NCBI GenBank assembly: GCA_017630395.1
Contig: JAGBVI010000099.1
Span: 24,234-88,233 of the forward strand
Source of the DNA: Paludibacteraceae bacterium
GTDB lineage: Bacteria; Bacteroidota; Bacteroidia; Bacteroidales; Paludibacteraceae
Direction of reading: 5' to 3'
DNA: 64,000 nucleotides
Part shown: positions 1-7,854 of the stretch, piece after piece
How the letters are laid out: each line of letters begins with the position of its first letter
How positions within the stretch are numbered: the stretch's first letter is position 1
Position numbers and translations under genes: made by a program
The notes under the pieces: model-generated
The model's input: the letters and a program-made list of their open reading frames with translations, nothing else
Told to the model about the DNA's origin: nothing
The model's database searches: none

Positions 1-20
1 GTTAGAAGATATTAAGGTAT

Positions 21-950
21 ATGGTTGTTGAAACAAATTCATTAAAAGCTTGGTTGTTGGCATCTCGTCCGAAGACTTTGGCTGCGGCAATAGCGCCGGT
101 CTGTGTAGGTTGTGGAATAGCTGCATATTATGGTCAATTTAAGGTTGTTCCGGCTTTAGCTTGTTTGTTTTTTGCAGTTGCAATGCAAATTGCGGCCAAT
201 TTGATAAATGATTATTTTGATTATTTAAAGGGGGCAGATGGCGAAGAGCGTTTAGGTCCTCTGAGGGCTACATCGCAAGGATGGATAACTCCTAACTATA
301 TGAAAATCGGGATAATTGCGGTGATAGCTTTAGGTTGTTGTTGCGGTTCTATTTTGATTTATTATGCAGGAATAGAGATGATTGCAGTGGGGTTATTTTG
401 TGTTATTTTTGCCTATATCTATACGTCGGGACCTTTCCCATTAGCTTATAATGGGTTGGGGGATGTTGCAGTTATTCTTTTTTTCGGATTGGTTGCTGTT
501 GGTTTTACAGCTTATGTTCAGATGCTCAGGTGGACGCCTCTCTTGATTTGGGGAGGATTAGCAACCGGAATGGTAGTGAATACATTGTTGGTATTGAATA
601 ACTATCGAGATAGAGAGGGAGATGCTAAAGTGGGTAAAAATACATTAATTGTACTCTGGGGTGAAACTTTCGGACGATACTTCTACTTGGCATTAGGTGT
701 CGTTGCTGTTCTTATTTTGCACCTTTTGTTTCATGAGGCCTTACCTGAAAAATCAGATTTTACATTAATCCATTGGTGTTGTTTATTTGTTATGCCTATA
801 ATTTACCTCCTATTGCATTATTTTACTTGGAGAAAAATTTCATTGATAAGACAAGGGCGAGTTCTTAACACATTGATAGGGGAGACATCGAGAAATATGT
901 TGATTTTTTCTCTTACTTTTGCAATCGGATTTGCAATTATTGGATATTGA
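21..950 (+). CDS. menA: 1,4-dihydroxy-2-naphthoate polyprenyltransferase MenA
   Basis: Membrane prenyltransferase of the UbiA superfamily that attaches the polyprenyl tail to 1,4-dihydroxy-2-naphthoate in menaquinone synthesis. The 309-residue protein is a run of hydrophobic helices. The first Asp-rich prenyl-diphosphate site is visible as NLINDYFD (about residues 60-68), and a second polar loop, NNYRDREGDAKVGKNTL, lies near residue 195. The early SRPKTL segment is typical of MenA. Only 20 bases precede the ATG, so its upstream neighbour and promoter are outside the window. The family is clear. Other UbiA enzymes are the only alternative, and they usually lack this N-terminal motif. Confidence 0.9.
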   Translation: MVVETNSLKAWLLASRPKTLAAAIAPVCVGCGIAAYYGQFKVVPALACLFFAVAMQIAANLINDYFDYLKGADGEERLGPLRATSQGWITPNYMKIGIIAVIALGCCCGSILIYYAGIEMIAVGLFCVIFAYIYTSGPFPLAYNGLGDVAVILFFGLVAVGFTAYVQMLRWTPLLIWGGLATGMVVNTLLVLNNYRDREGDAKVGKNTLIVLWGETFGRYFYLALGVVAVLILHLLFHEALPEKSDFTLIHWCCLFVMPIIYLLLHYFTWRKISLIRQGRVLNTLIGETSRNMLIFSLTFAIGFAIIGY

Positions 951-1073
951 CCTTATTTTATGTTAAGCGTTAGAAATTCAGTTGAGATAATTTTGAAAAA
1001 CTTTTCTCAAGTTTGTATAAATAACCAATGCAATAGTTGATTAACATAGTAGAAAATTTATAATAAGTAAGAT

Positions 1074-1883
1074 ATGATTAATATTAGTTCAAAATTGAAG
1101 TACACAGATTCAGGGAATTTTTTCTTAATGGCAGGACCATGTGTGATAGAGGGAGAAGAGATGGCTTTTCAAATAGCGGAGCATATAGTAGCCTTGTCCG
1201 ATAAGTATAAAATTCCATATATATTTAAAGGGTCATATCGTAAAGCCAATCGTTCCAAGATAGATTCTTTTATGGGTATTGGAGATGAAAAGGCTTTAAA
1301 TGTTTTGAGAAAAATAGGGGATACTTTTGATATCCCAGTGGTCACAGATATTCATGCACCCGAGGAGGCCCCATTGGCAGCTGAATACGTTGATATTTTG
1401 CAAATTCCGGCTTTCCTTTGTCGCCAAACAGATTTGTTGGTTGCAGCAGCCAAAACAGGGAAGGCGGTTAATATTAAAAAAGGTCAATTCTTGTCTCCTG
1501 CAGCAATGTCATTCGCTGCTCAAAAGGTGCGCAATTGTGGGAATAATAACGTGTTGTTGACAGAAAGAGGAACAAGTTTTGGGTATCAAGATTTGATTGT
1601 TGATTATCGAGGAATTCCAATAATGAAAAAGATTGGTTGTCCAGTTATATTGGACGCAACCCATTCTTTGCAACAGCCTAATCAAGAATCCGGAGTAACA
1701 GGTGGAGATCCATCAATGATTGAAACAATTGCAAAGGCAGGTATCGCAGTGGGTGTGGATGGATTATTCATCGAGACTCATTTCAATCCATCTGTTGCAA
1801 AGTCGGACGGGGCTAATATGCTCCCATTAGATCGTTTGGATGGTTTATTAAATCGTTTGGTCAGGATTAGAGAGGTCCTATGA
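1074..1883 (+). CDS. kdsA: 3-deoxy-8-phosphooctulonate (KDO-8-P) synthase
   Basis: Condenses phosphoenolpyruvate with arabinose 5-phosphate to give KDO-8-phosphate, the precursor of the inner-core sugar of LPS, which shows a Gram-negative host. It has the full family length of 269 residues. Recognisable blocks are AGPCVIE (residues 20-26), FKGSYRKANRS, DILQIPAFLCRQTDLL, KKGQFLSP, DATHSLQQP, and the C-terminal IETHFNP and SDGANML. Cys23 together with the His of DATHS, the Glu of IETH and the Asp of SDG matches the metal-ligand set of metal-dependent KdsA enzymes; metal-independent ones have Asn in place of the Cys. Its stop overlaps the start of the MATE gene (ATGA), so the two are probably co-translated. 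Confidence 0.95.
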   Translation: MINISSKLKYTDSGNFFLMAGPCVIEGEEMAFQIAEHIVALSDKYKIPYIFKGSYRKANRSKIDSFMGIGDEKALNVLRKIGDTFDIPVVTDIHAPEEAPLAAEYVDILQIPAFLCRQTDLLVAAAKTGKAVNIKKGQFLSPAAMSFAAQKVRNCGNNNVLLTERGTSFGYQDLIVDYRGIPIMKKIGCPVILDATHSLQQPNQESGVTGGDPSMIETIAKAGIAVGVDGLFIETHFNPSVAKSDGANMLPLDRLDGLLNRLVRIREVL

Positions 1884-3229
1884 GTTTAATAACCTATGTA
1901 AAAGGGTATATCCCGTTTTATCGAAGAAATTTAAAGATTGCTCTCCCGGTAATGTTTGCTCAATTGGGGCAGGCTATAGTTATGCTTGCCGATACCGTGA
2001 TGGTGGGACATTTAGGTACTGTTGAATTGGCGGCTGTTTCATTTGGAAGTTCTGTCTTTATGATTGGTTTCCTTTTTGCTTTGGGCTTGTCTATTGGAGC
2101 TACTCCATTGATTGGAAAAGAGTATGCAGCAGGAGAGCATAGGCGTTCTGCCATTATTTTTCAAAATTCAATCCTATTTGATATAGGTGTATCGCTTGTC
2201 TTGGGAGGTATAATGTGGGCAGTCTCTTTTTTTATGGACAGAATGGGGCAACCTGATGAAGTATGGCTGTTGGCACAAGAGTATTTTAGAATTTCTGTTT
2301 ATACGCTCCCGTTTGTATTGCTGTTTCAATCATTTCGTCAGTTTATGGAAGGAATAGGAAATACAAAATATGCCATGGTGATTACCTTGGTTGGGAATAT
2401 TTTGAATATATTTTTAAATTGGGTGCTGATTTTTGGGAAATTAGGATGCCCAATGTTGGGAGTTGCCGGAGCGGCTTATGCAACTTTAATTGCGAGAATA
2501 TTGATGTCGATAGCTTTTGTTGTTTTATTCTTTGTGAAGAGGCCGCTAATTAGATATTTCTATTTCTTTGGCAAGAAATCGTTCTCAAGGAGAGAGATAA
2601 AGGGGTTGGCTTATATGGGTATTCCAATTGGTTCGCAAATGCTTTTGGAAACATTAGGTATGAGCCTTTCTTCTATCATGGTTGGTTGGTTTGGGGCTGT
2701 GGCATTAGCTTCTCATCAGATTGCAATGAATCTCTCCTCATTGACTTTTATGATTAGTAGTGGGTTGGCTTCTGCTACTACTATTCGGGTAAGTCATCAA
2801 ATAGGTGTGAAAGATTTTAAATCAATGAGAAAAGCGGGTATTGCTTCTACCCATTTGAGTTTGCTGTTTAGTTGTGCTTGCGCCATTGTTTTGTTCTTTT
2901 TTAGAGTGCAGATTGCTTCTGTGTTTTCGGTTGACCCTCAAGTGTTGGAACTAAGTTCTCTTTTGATAGCAATCGTTGCTATTTACCAATTTGGAGATGG
3001 TTTTCAAGTGGTTAGTATTGGTGCATTGAGAGGAATGTCTGATGTTTATGCGCCAATGGTAGTGGCTATTGTTTGTTATTTGATCGTTAACCTGTCGATG
3101 GCCTATTTATTGGCTGTTATTTTCAATTGGGGCGCAGTTGGTGTATGGATTGCATTTATGATAGAACTCTATTTAGCCGCTATTTTATTGGGGCTTAGAT
3201 TCAGACATAAAACAAAACTCTATAGGTGA
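1880..3229 (+). CDS. MATE-family multidrug/Na+ efflux transporter (NorM-like)
   Basis: Polytopic inner-membrane exporter of the MATE family, 449 residues with about 12 hydrophobic helices in two related halves. The conserved family opening is seen as ALPVMFAQLGQAIVMLADTVMVGHLGTVELAAVSFG, and the second half begins with GIPIGSQMLLETLGMSLSSIMVGWFGAVALASHQIA. Such proteins export cationic drugs or metabolites in exchange for Na+ or H+. The substrate cannot be read from the sequence. It overlaps kdsA by four bases and ends 31 bp from the convergent penicillin-binding protein gene. Confidence 0.88.
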   Translation: MSLITYVKGYIPFYRRNLKIALPVMFAQLGQAIVMLADTVMVGHLGTVELAAVSFGSSVFMIGFLFALGLSIGATPLIGKEYAAGEHRRSAIIFQNSILFDIGVSLVLGGIMWAVSFFMDRMGQPDEVWLLAQEYFRISVYTLPFVLLFQSFRQFMEGIGNTKYAMVITLVGNILNIFLNWVLIFGKLGCPMLGVAGAAYATLIARILMSIAFVVLFFVKRPLIRYFYFFGKKSFSRREIKGLAYMGIPIGSQMLLETLGMSLSSIMVGWFGAVALASHQIAMNLSSLTFMISSGLASATTIRVSHQIGVKDFKSMRKAGIASTHLSLLFSCACAIVLFFFRVQIASVFSVDPQVLELSSLLIAIVAIYQFGDGFQVVSIGALRGMSDVYAPMVVAIVCYLIVNLSMAYLLAVIFNWGAVGVWIAFMIELYLAAILLGLRFRHKTKLYR

Positions 3230-3260
3230 TTGTGAGAGTTCAATATGATTCTGAGAGGTT

Positions 3261-5624
3261 TTACCTTCCGTTTCTGCGACGTTCTCTCCTTTCTCTTCTT
3301 TTCTCCCTTCTGCTTTTGTTCTTGCTTGTAGTTGTGTCATTGTTGATACTATCTTTTTTATCCCTTCCGAAAAGTTTTTTCCAAAAGTTGACGAATCCTT
3401 CTCCAATATTTTTCTTCTCAAGCTCCTCGCAATTGTATGTTTTAGATATTTCTTGTTTCGGTTCTCCAAAAAGACCTTGATAGTGAGCAAGATTTTTATC
3501 CCTCATCACTCGACTCATGAAATCGCCAAATATGGGAAGTGCGGTCTGACTTCCTTGTCCGTGCGCACCATCGCGGAAGTGGATGCTGCGATATTCTCCT
3601 CCAACCCATACTCCTCCCACAAGTTTCGGTGAAATGCCCATATACCAAGCATCAGAATAGTTGGAAGAGGTTCCGGTTTTTCCTCCGTATTCTGTATTTT
3701 TGAAAATTGGATATTTTTTCAGACGTTGGGAGGTGCCATGTTCATCTCTCAATCCTTCTTGAAGCATATCTCGCATGATGAAAGCTGTTTCATAATCTAA
3801 TACTTTTTCATTTTCTCCTTGATTCTTGTAAAGAATATTCCCATCGCTATCTTCAATTCGTGTGACCAGGATTGGGGTATGTTTTTCTCCTTCATCAACA
3901 ATTATCGAGTAGGCTGTTACCATTTCAAGAAGAGAAACATCTTCTGCGCCTAGCCCAATGGAAGGAATCGGCCGAAGGTTGCTTTTTATTCCCATGGATT
4001 GGGCCAATTGAACGATGCTGTCCGGACTAAATTCTCGGGTTAATTGTACTGCAACACTATTAATTGAACGGGCAAATGCTGATTTTAGAGTTATCTCTTC
4101 GTTGGAGAAAGTTCGATTGGCATTTTGTGGCATCCAAATTTTTATTTCATCCTCCTCTTTTATGCTCCAATTGATTGCGCTATCCACTCGTGTGTCGCAA
4201 CTACATAGCCCCTTGCGAATAGCTTCTGTGTAGATAAACAATTTAAACGTAGAGCCAGGTTGTCTTTTGGCAACTACTTTGTCATATTGCCAATAATTGA
4301 AATCGACATCCCCAACCCACGCTTTGACCTTTCCTGTTTGTGGCTCCACAACCACAAAGCCACAGTGCAAAAATCGTAATGTGTATTTTAAGGAGTCTAT
4401 CGTACTCATTATAGTATCTTTCAGTCCGGTTTGATAATCAATTACTTTTGTGCGGTGAGGGCGATTTAGACATGCCATAATGGAGTCTGTGTTGCCACTG
4501 TATCGTTCTGAAAGAAGTTTATATTCAGGTAACTTTTTTACACGATCTTCTATAAAACCCTTCAATTCATGTTGATTTTCATCTCTCCATGGGTTTTTGT
4601 CGCCCCAATGTGAATTGAAATTATTTTGTACAATCTTCATTTGGGATTTAACCGCTTCTTCTGCATACTTTTGCATGCGAGAGTCGATGGAGGTATAAAT
4701 TTTCAATCCATCGCGATAGAGGTCTTTCCCATTCTCCTCGCACCATGATTGCATCTCATTAAATACCGCCTCTCGGAAGTAAAGAGCAATTCCTCGGTTG
4801 TCAGACGTGTTGTTGAGGTGAAGTCCTATTGGAAGTTGACAAAGCGAGTCACAAGTTTCCTTGTTAATTAGTCCTTCGTTATGTAGGTTGACAAGAATAT
4901 CATTTCTGCGCTTTTCACTATTTTCCGGATTCCGAATAGGATTGTAGTAGGTTGTTGCTTTTAGGATTCCAACCAAGGTGGCAGATTGTTGAAAGTTAAG
5001 TTTATCCGGAGATTGGTTGAAATAACTTTTGGCTGCAGCTTTGATTCCGTAGGAATGATTACCGAAATAGACTGTATTGATATACATCTGCAGAATTTCC
5101 TCTTTAGAATGCATCTCCTCTAATGTCATGGCACCTTTCCACTCTTTTACCTTTATTATGAATGTTCTAATACCGGGGATTTTACAAAATAGGCCGTTAG
5201 AGAATTCGGTTCGAGTTTTAAATAGATTTTTCACCAATTGTTGCGTAATTGTACTTGCTCCGCGAGCATTTCCCAGTAGAGCATCTTTGAATGCTCCGAA
5301 GAGACCTTTAAAATCTACTCCATTGTGCTCGTAGAAACGTTTATCTTCTGTTTTGATCAAAGTTTGGATAAACTCTTGTGAAATATTTTCCAAATCGACA
5401 GAGGATCGATTTTCGATAAAATATTTTCCTATCAACACGCCATCGTCACTATAGATTTCAGATGCCTCCATATTGATTGGATTTTTCAATTGTTCCCTTG
5501 TTGGAGAATCGCCAAACAGCCCTAAAAAATTGTGGTTGATGGCAATGATAAAAAAATATAGACCCAATATTATTGAGGCGAATCCGATTCCGATTTTAAT
5601 TGAAAGATTTTTATGTATTGACAT
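3261..5624 (-). CDS. Bifunctional class A penicillin-binding protein (PBP1A-like)
   Basis: Peptidoglycan glycosyltransferase/transpeptidase anchored in the inner membrane. The order is: a short cytoplasmic end, a membrane helix (about 8-30), a GT51 domain with TEDKRFYEHNGVD (Glu93 region) and GASTITQQLVKNLF (123-135), a linker, then a transpeptidase domain. The transpeptidase has the three penicillin-binding motifs: STFK (Ser458/Lys461), SIN (520-522) and KTG (648-650). At 787 residues it has normal length. The C-terminus ends in a very basic tail (roughly the last 25 residues, rich in R, K and E), an odd periplasmic extension. The gene is convergent with the MATE gene and appears monocistronic. 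Confidence 0.93.
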   Translation of the reverse strand: MSIHKNLSIKIGIGFASIILGLYFFIIAINHNFLGLFGDSPTREQLKNPINMEASEIYSDDGVLIGKYFIENRSSVDLENISQEFIQTLIKTEDKRFYEHNGVDFKGLFGAFKDALLGNARGASTITQQLVKNLFKTRTEFSNGLFCKIPGIRTFIIKVKEWKGAMTLEEMHSKEEILQMYINTVYFGNHSYGIKAAAKSYFNQSPDKLNFQQSATLVGILKATTYYNPIRNPENSEKRRNDILVNLHNEGLINKETCDSLCQLPIGLHLNNTSDNRGIALYFREAVFNEMQSWCEENGKDLYRDGLKIYTSIDSRMQKYAEEAVKSQMKIVQNNFNSHWGDKNPWRDENQHELKGFIEDRVKKLPEYKLLSERYSGNTDSIMACLNRPHRTKVIDYQTGLKDTIMSTIDSLKYTLRFLHCGFVVVEPQTGKVKAWVGDVDFNYWQYDKVVAKRQPGSTFKLFIYTEAIRKGLCSCDTRVDSAINWSIKEEDEIKIWMPQNANRTFSNEEITLKSAFARSINSVAVQLTREFSPDSIVQLAQSMGIKSNLRPIPSIGLGAEDVSLLEMVTAYSIIVDEGEKHTPILVTRIEDSDGNILYKNQGENEKVLDYETAFIMRDMLQEGLRDEHGTSQRLKKYPIFKNTEYGGKTGTSSNYSDAWYMGISPKLVGGVWVGGEYRSIHFRDGAHGQGSQTALPIFGDFMSRVMRDKNLAHYQGLFGEPKQEISKTYNCEELEKKNIGEGFVNFWKKLFGRDKKDSINNDTTTSKNKSRREKRRERRERRRNGR

Positions 5625-5972
5625 GAGTTATAATTCAAATAGATTAAAATTTCAGATTGCAAAAATAATGAAGATTCCTTTAATACAGGTAAGATTTTTA
5701 GTAAAACCTAGAATAGAATGAAGATATAGATAGGGAAATAGTAATGGTATTAAAATTACTATAGTTTCTAAAGTATTAAATTCAGATATTTATATAGATG
5801 GCAAAATTATTCATCATTCACAACTCGGAAAAATTTTGAATTATGGATGGTGAATGAATAAAACACTTATATTTCTATGCGAAACCGATTGAAAATGAAT
5901 GGGTAAATAAGGGGAAATAGGAGGAAAAAGGAGATTGAGGATTTAGTATGAAGTTTTTTTTTTGAAAAATTG
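5625..5972. other. Intergenic region between pbp1A and the trp leader
   Basis: About 350 bp of AT-rich sequence between divergent transcription units. A CAAAAATA string at 5660-5667 reads TATTTTTG on the minus strand and could be the -7 element for the penicillin-binding protein gene, but no good -33 element is visible at the right distance. I see no gene here. Confidence 0.4.
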
Positions 5973-6003
5973 TTGTGTATAAAAAAAGAGTGTTTTATAT
6001 TTG
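5973..6003 (+). promoter_or_regulatory. Bacteroidota-type promoter of the trp leader
   Basis: TTG at 5973-5975, a 20-base spacer, then TATATTTG at 5996-6003, matching the Bacteroidota primary sigma consensus (-33 TTG, -7 TAnnTTTG). The start of transcription would be near 6010, about 27 bases before the leader-peptide ATG. Confidence 0.75.
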
Positions 6004-6036
6004 CATCGTAAATCATTAAAGGCAAAAATAAAAGGT

Positions 6037-6087
6037 ATGCAAAAACTTAGAATTTCAAACAATTGGTGGTGGTGCGATTCAATCTAA
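6037..6087 (+). CDS. trpL: Tryptophan attenuator leader peptide (TrpL-type), 16 residues
   Basis: A 16-codon ORF reading MQKLRISNNWWWCDSI with three consecutive Trp codons at 6064-6072. It lies 34 bases downstream of a good promoter and is followed by mutually exclusive RNA hairpins and a terminator, then by trpB2. This is the classical arrangement for ribosome-mediated attenuation: scarcity of charged tRNA-Trp stalls the ribosome on the WWW codons. The peptide itself needs no function. Three Trp codons in a row in a 16-residue ORF directly upstream of a tryptophan synthase gene are very unlikely by chance. Confidence 0.88.
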   Translation: MQKLRISNNWWWCDSI

Positions 6088-6162
6088 ATTGGTGGATTCG
6101 CACGAGGTTCTAATGGCATATAAAAGATAAAACCGCAGGCATCCACCTGCGGTTATTTTTTT
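6064..6162 (+). promoter_or_regulatory. trp transcription attenuator: pause hairpin / antiterminator / terminator
   Basis: Stem 1-2 (pause, protects termination): GTGCGA at 6072-6077 pairs with TCGCAC at 6098-6103, and its 5' arm begins at the last Trp codon. Stem 2-3 (antiterminator): GGTGGAT at 6091-6097 pairs with ATCCACC at 6141-6147, and GGTT at about 6106-6109 can extend it against AACC at 6131-6134. Stem 3-4 is the terminator (listed separately). A ribosome stalled at 6064-6072 would mask the 5' arm of stem 1-2, free the 6091-6109 segment and block the terminator. Confidence 0.82.
6131..6162 (+). terminator. Intrinsic terminator of the trp attenuator
   Basis: AACCGCAGG at 6131-6139 pairs with CCTGCGGTT at 6146-6154, followed by ATTTTTTT to 6162. 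Perfect 9-bp GC-rich stem with a U tract. It lies between the leader peptide and trpB2. Confidence 0.9.
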
Positions 6163-6173
6163 GCCTTTAATTA

Positions 6174-6367
6174 AGAAGTCGTTTAAAATTTTATTGAATC
6201 TAAAGTAACGAAAAGTATAAAAAGTAAAATCGTGACTTCTTTGAGTGTCCTTTTGAGTGTTTTTACCTCTTAAAGTTGAGAATATAGGTTATTCTTGCTT
6301 TAAAAATTGTAAAATCCGTTCAAATACACTTCTTAAGGATTTTCAAGAAAGATTTTAAACAACTTCT
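6174..6367 (-). repeat. Family B dispersed repeat, divergent copy
   Basis: A 194-bp element bounded by AGAAGTCGTTTAAAAT at the left and the inverted GATTTTAAACAACTTCT at the right. The ends match the other family B copies at about 12.0, 21.5, 34.5 and 63.9 kb. The interior is diverged; reading it on the minus strand gives the better match (CAATAAAATTTTAAACGACTTCT end). It fills the space between the trp terminator and trpB2 and so lies inside the presumed trpB2 transcript. Confidence 0.65.
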
Positions 6368-6399
6368 AAAATTGTTAACTATTAGAAAAATAATAAAGT

Positions 6400-7764
6400 A
6401 TGGAAAGACAAAAAAGATTCTTTCTCGAAGAGAATGCTATTCCGAGACAATGGTACAACATTGTGGCTGACATGAAGACGAAGCCGTTGCCCATGTTGAA
6501 TCCGGTTACAAAGAAGCCGATGACATTGGATGATATGACACCGATATTCAATCGTGCATGTTCTGAACAAGAGTTAAATACAACAGATGCATGGATTGAT
6601 ATTCCTGAACAGGTGTATGAAATGTATAAAAATTATCGTTCAACACCTTTGGTTCGTGCATATGGTTTAGAGAAAGCTTTGGGAACTCCTGCTCATATCT
6701 ATTTTAAGAATGAGAGCGTTAGTCCTATTGGTTCTCATAAATTAAATTCAGCATTGGCTCAAGCCTACTATTGTAAGCAAGAGGGAGTGACAAATATAAC
6801 TACTGAGACAGGTGCTGGACAATGGGGGGCTGCCCTTTCTTATGCAGCGAGAGCTTTCGGGTTGGAATTGGCGGTGTTTATGGTAAAGGTGAGTTATGAA
6901 CAAAAACCTTATCGCCGTTCAATTATGCAAACGTTTGGAGCACAGGTGATTGCATCTCCAAGTATGAGTACAAAAGTGGGCCGAAAAATCTTGACAGAAA
7001 CTCCTAATTACAGAGGTAGTTTGGGAACTGCAATTTCAGAAGCAGTAGAATTGGCCATGCAAACTCCAAATTGTAAATATGTCTTAGGAAGTGTCTTAAA
7101 TCATGTTACATTGCATCAAACTATCATCGGTTTGGAGGCTGAGAAACAGATGGAGATGGCTGGTGAATATCCGGATGTCGTTATTGGTTGTTTTGGTGGT
7201 GGGTCTAATTTTGGTGGAATATCGTTCCCTTTTATGCGCCACACCATTATCGACGGGAAAGATACAAAATTTATTGCTGCAGAACCGGCGTCTTGTCCTA
7301 AATTAACAAGAGGTGTTTTTCAATATGACTTTGGTGATGAGGCCGGATTGACTCCTATGATGCCAATGTTTACTTTGGGTCATGATTTTGCGCCGGCTCA
7401 TATTCACGCAGGAGGATTGCGCTATCACGGGGCTGGTACAATTGTTAGTCAGTTGATAAAAGATGGTTACATGGAAGGTATGGATATTCCTCAATTAGAG
7501 AGTTTTCAGGCTGCAACATTATTTGCTCAATCAGAAGGAATTATACCTGCTCCTGAATCTGCACATGCTATTGCAGCTACCATCAGAGAGGCATTGAAAG
7601 CAAAAGAAGAAGGTGTGCAGAAGAATATTTTATTCTGCTTGTCCGGTCACGGGTTGATTGATATGACTGCATACGATCAGTACAATGCAGGAGATTTGAC
7701 CAATTATGATTTGCCGCAAGAGGTTATCGATCAAAATGTGGCTAAATTGGAAAAATTGGTTTAA
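6400..7764 (+). CDS. trpB: Tryptophan synthase beta chain, TrpB2 type
   Basis: PLP enzyme that condenses indole with serine to make tryptophan. At 454 residues it has the length and N-terminal extension of the TrpB2 subclass (classical TrpB is about 400). The PLP lysine lies in SPIGSHKLNSA (Lys114), the phosphate-binding loop in GCFGGGSNFGG, and TETGAGQWG is also conserved. TrpB2 proteins lack the TrpA interaction surface of TrpB1 and often occur without trpA; no other trp gene is in this window. The start at 6400 is the first ATG of the conserved reading frame. The upstream attenuator predicts induction when tryptophan is scarce. A rho-independent terminator follows. Confidence 0.92.
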   Translation: MERQKRFFLEENAIPRQWYNIVADMKTKPLPMLNPVTKKPMTLDDMTPIFNRACSEQELNTTDAWIDIPEQVYEMYKNYRSTPLVRAYGLEKALGTPAHIYFKNESVSPIGSHKLNSALAQAYYCKQEGVTNITTETGAGQWGAALSYAARAFGLELAVFMVKVSYEQKPYRRSIMQTFGAQVIASPSMSTKVGRKILTETPNYRGSLGTAISEAVELAMQTPNCKYVLGSVLNHVTLHQTIIGLEAEKQMEMAGEYPDVVIGCFGGGSNFGGISFPFMRHTIIDGKDTKFIAAEPASCPKLTRGVFQYDFGDEAGLTPMMPMFTLGHDFAPAHIHAGGLRYHGAGTIVSQLIKDGYMEGMDIPQLESFQAATLFAQSEGIIPAPESAHAIAATIREALKAKEEGVQKNILFCLSGHGLIDMTAYDQYNAGDLTNYDLPQEVIDQNVAKLEKLV

Positions 7765-7789
7765 GTTGCGCTAGTTTAGCTATTAAAAT

Positions 7790-7834
7790 AAAGAGACTGA
7801 GTTGGATTTCATTTTTTCTCAGTCTCTTTTTTTT
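7790..7834. terminator. Terminator between trpB2 and the convergent SDR gene
   Basis: AAAGAGACTGAG pairs with CTCAGTCTCTTT around a short AT loop, followed by a T run. The arms are flanked by A and T tracts, so it could serve both convergent genes. Confidence 0.88.
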
Positions 7835-7854
7835 ATATCTCTTTTTGTAGTGCT

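Noticed and set aside
1296-1560. Short ORFs inside kdsA on both strands
   Set aside because: They are shadows of a well-conserved gene in other frames.
3226-3480. Plus-strand ORF of 84 codons over the end of the PBP1A gene
   Set aside because: It is the antisense of the basic PBP1A tail; its Leu/Ser-rich sequence is explained by the Arg/Lys codons on the other strand.
6174-6367. Second attenuator or riboswitch between the trp terminator and trpB2
   Set aside because: The paired ends and length match the dispersed family B repeat; no further Trp codons, T-box motif or T run are present.
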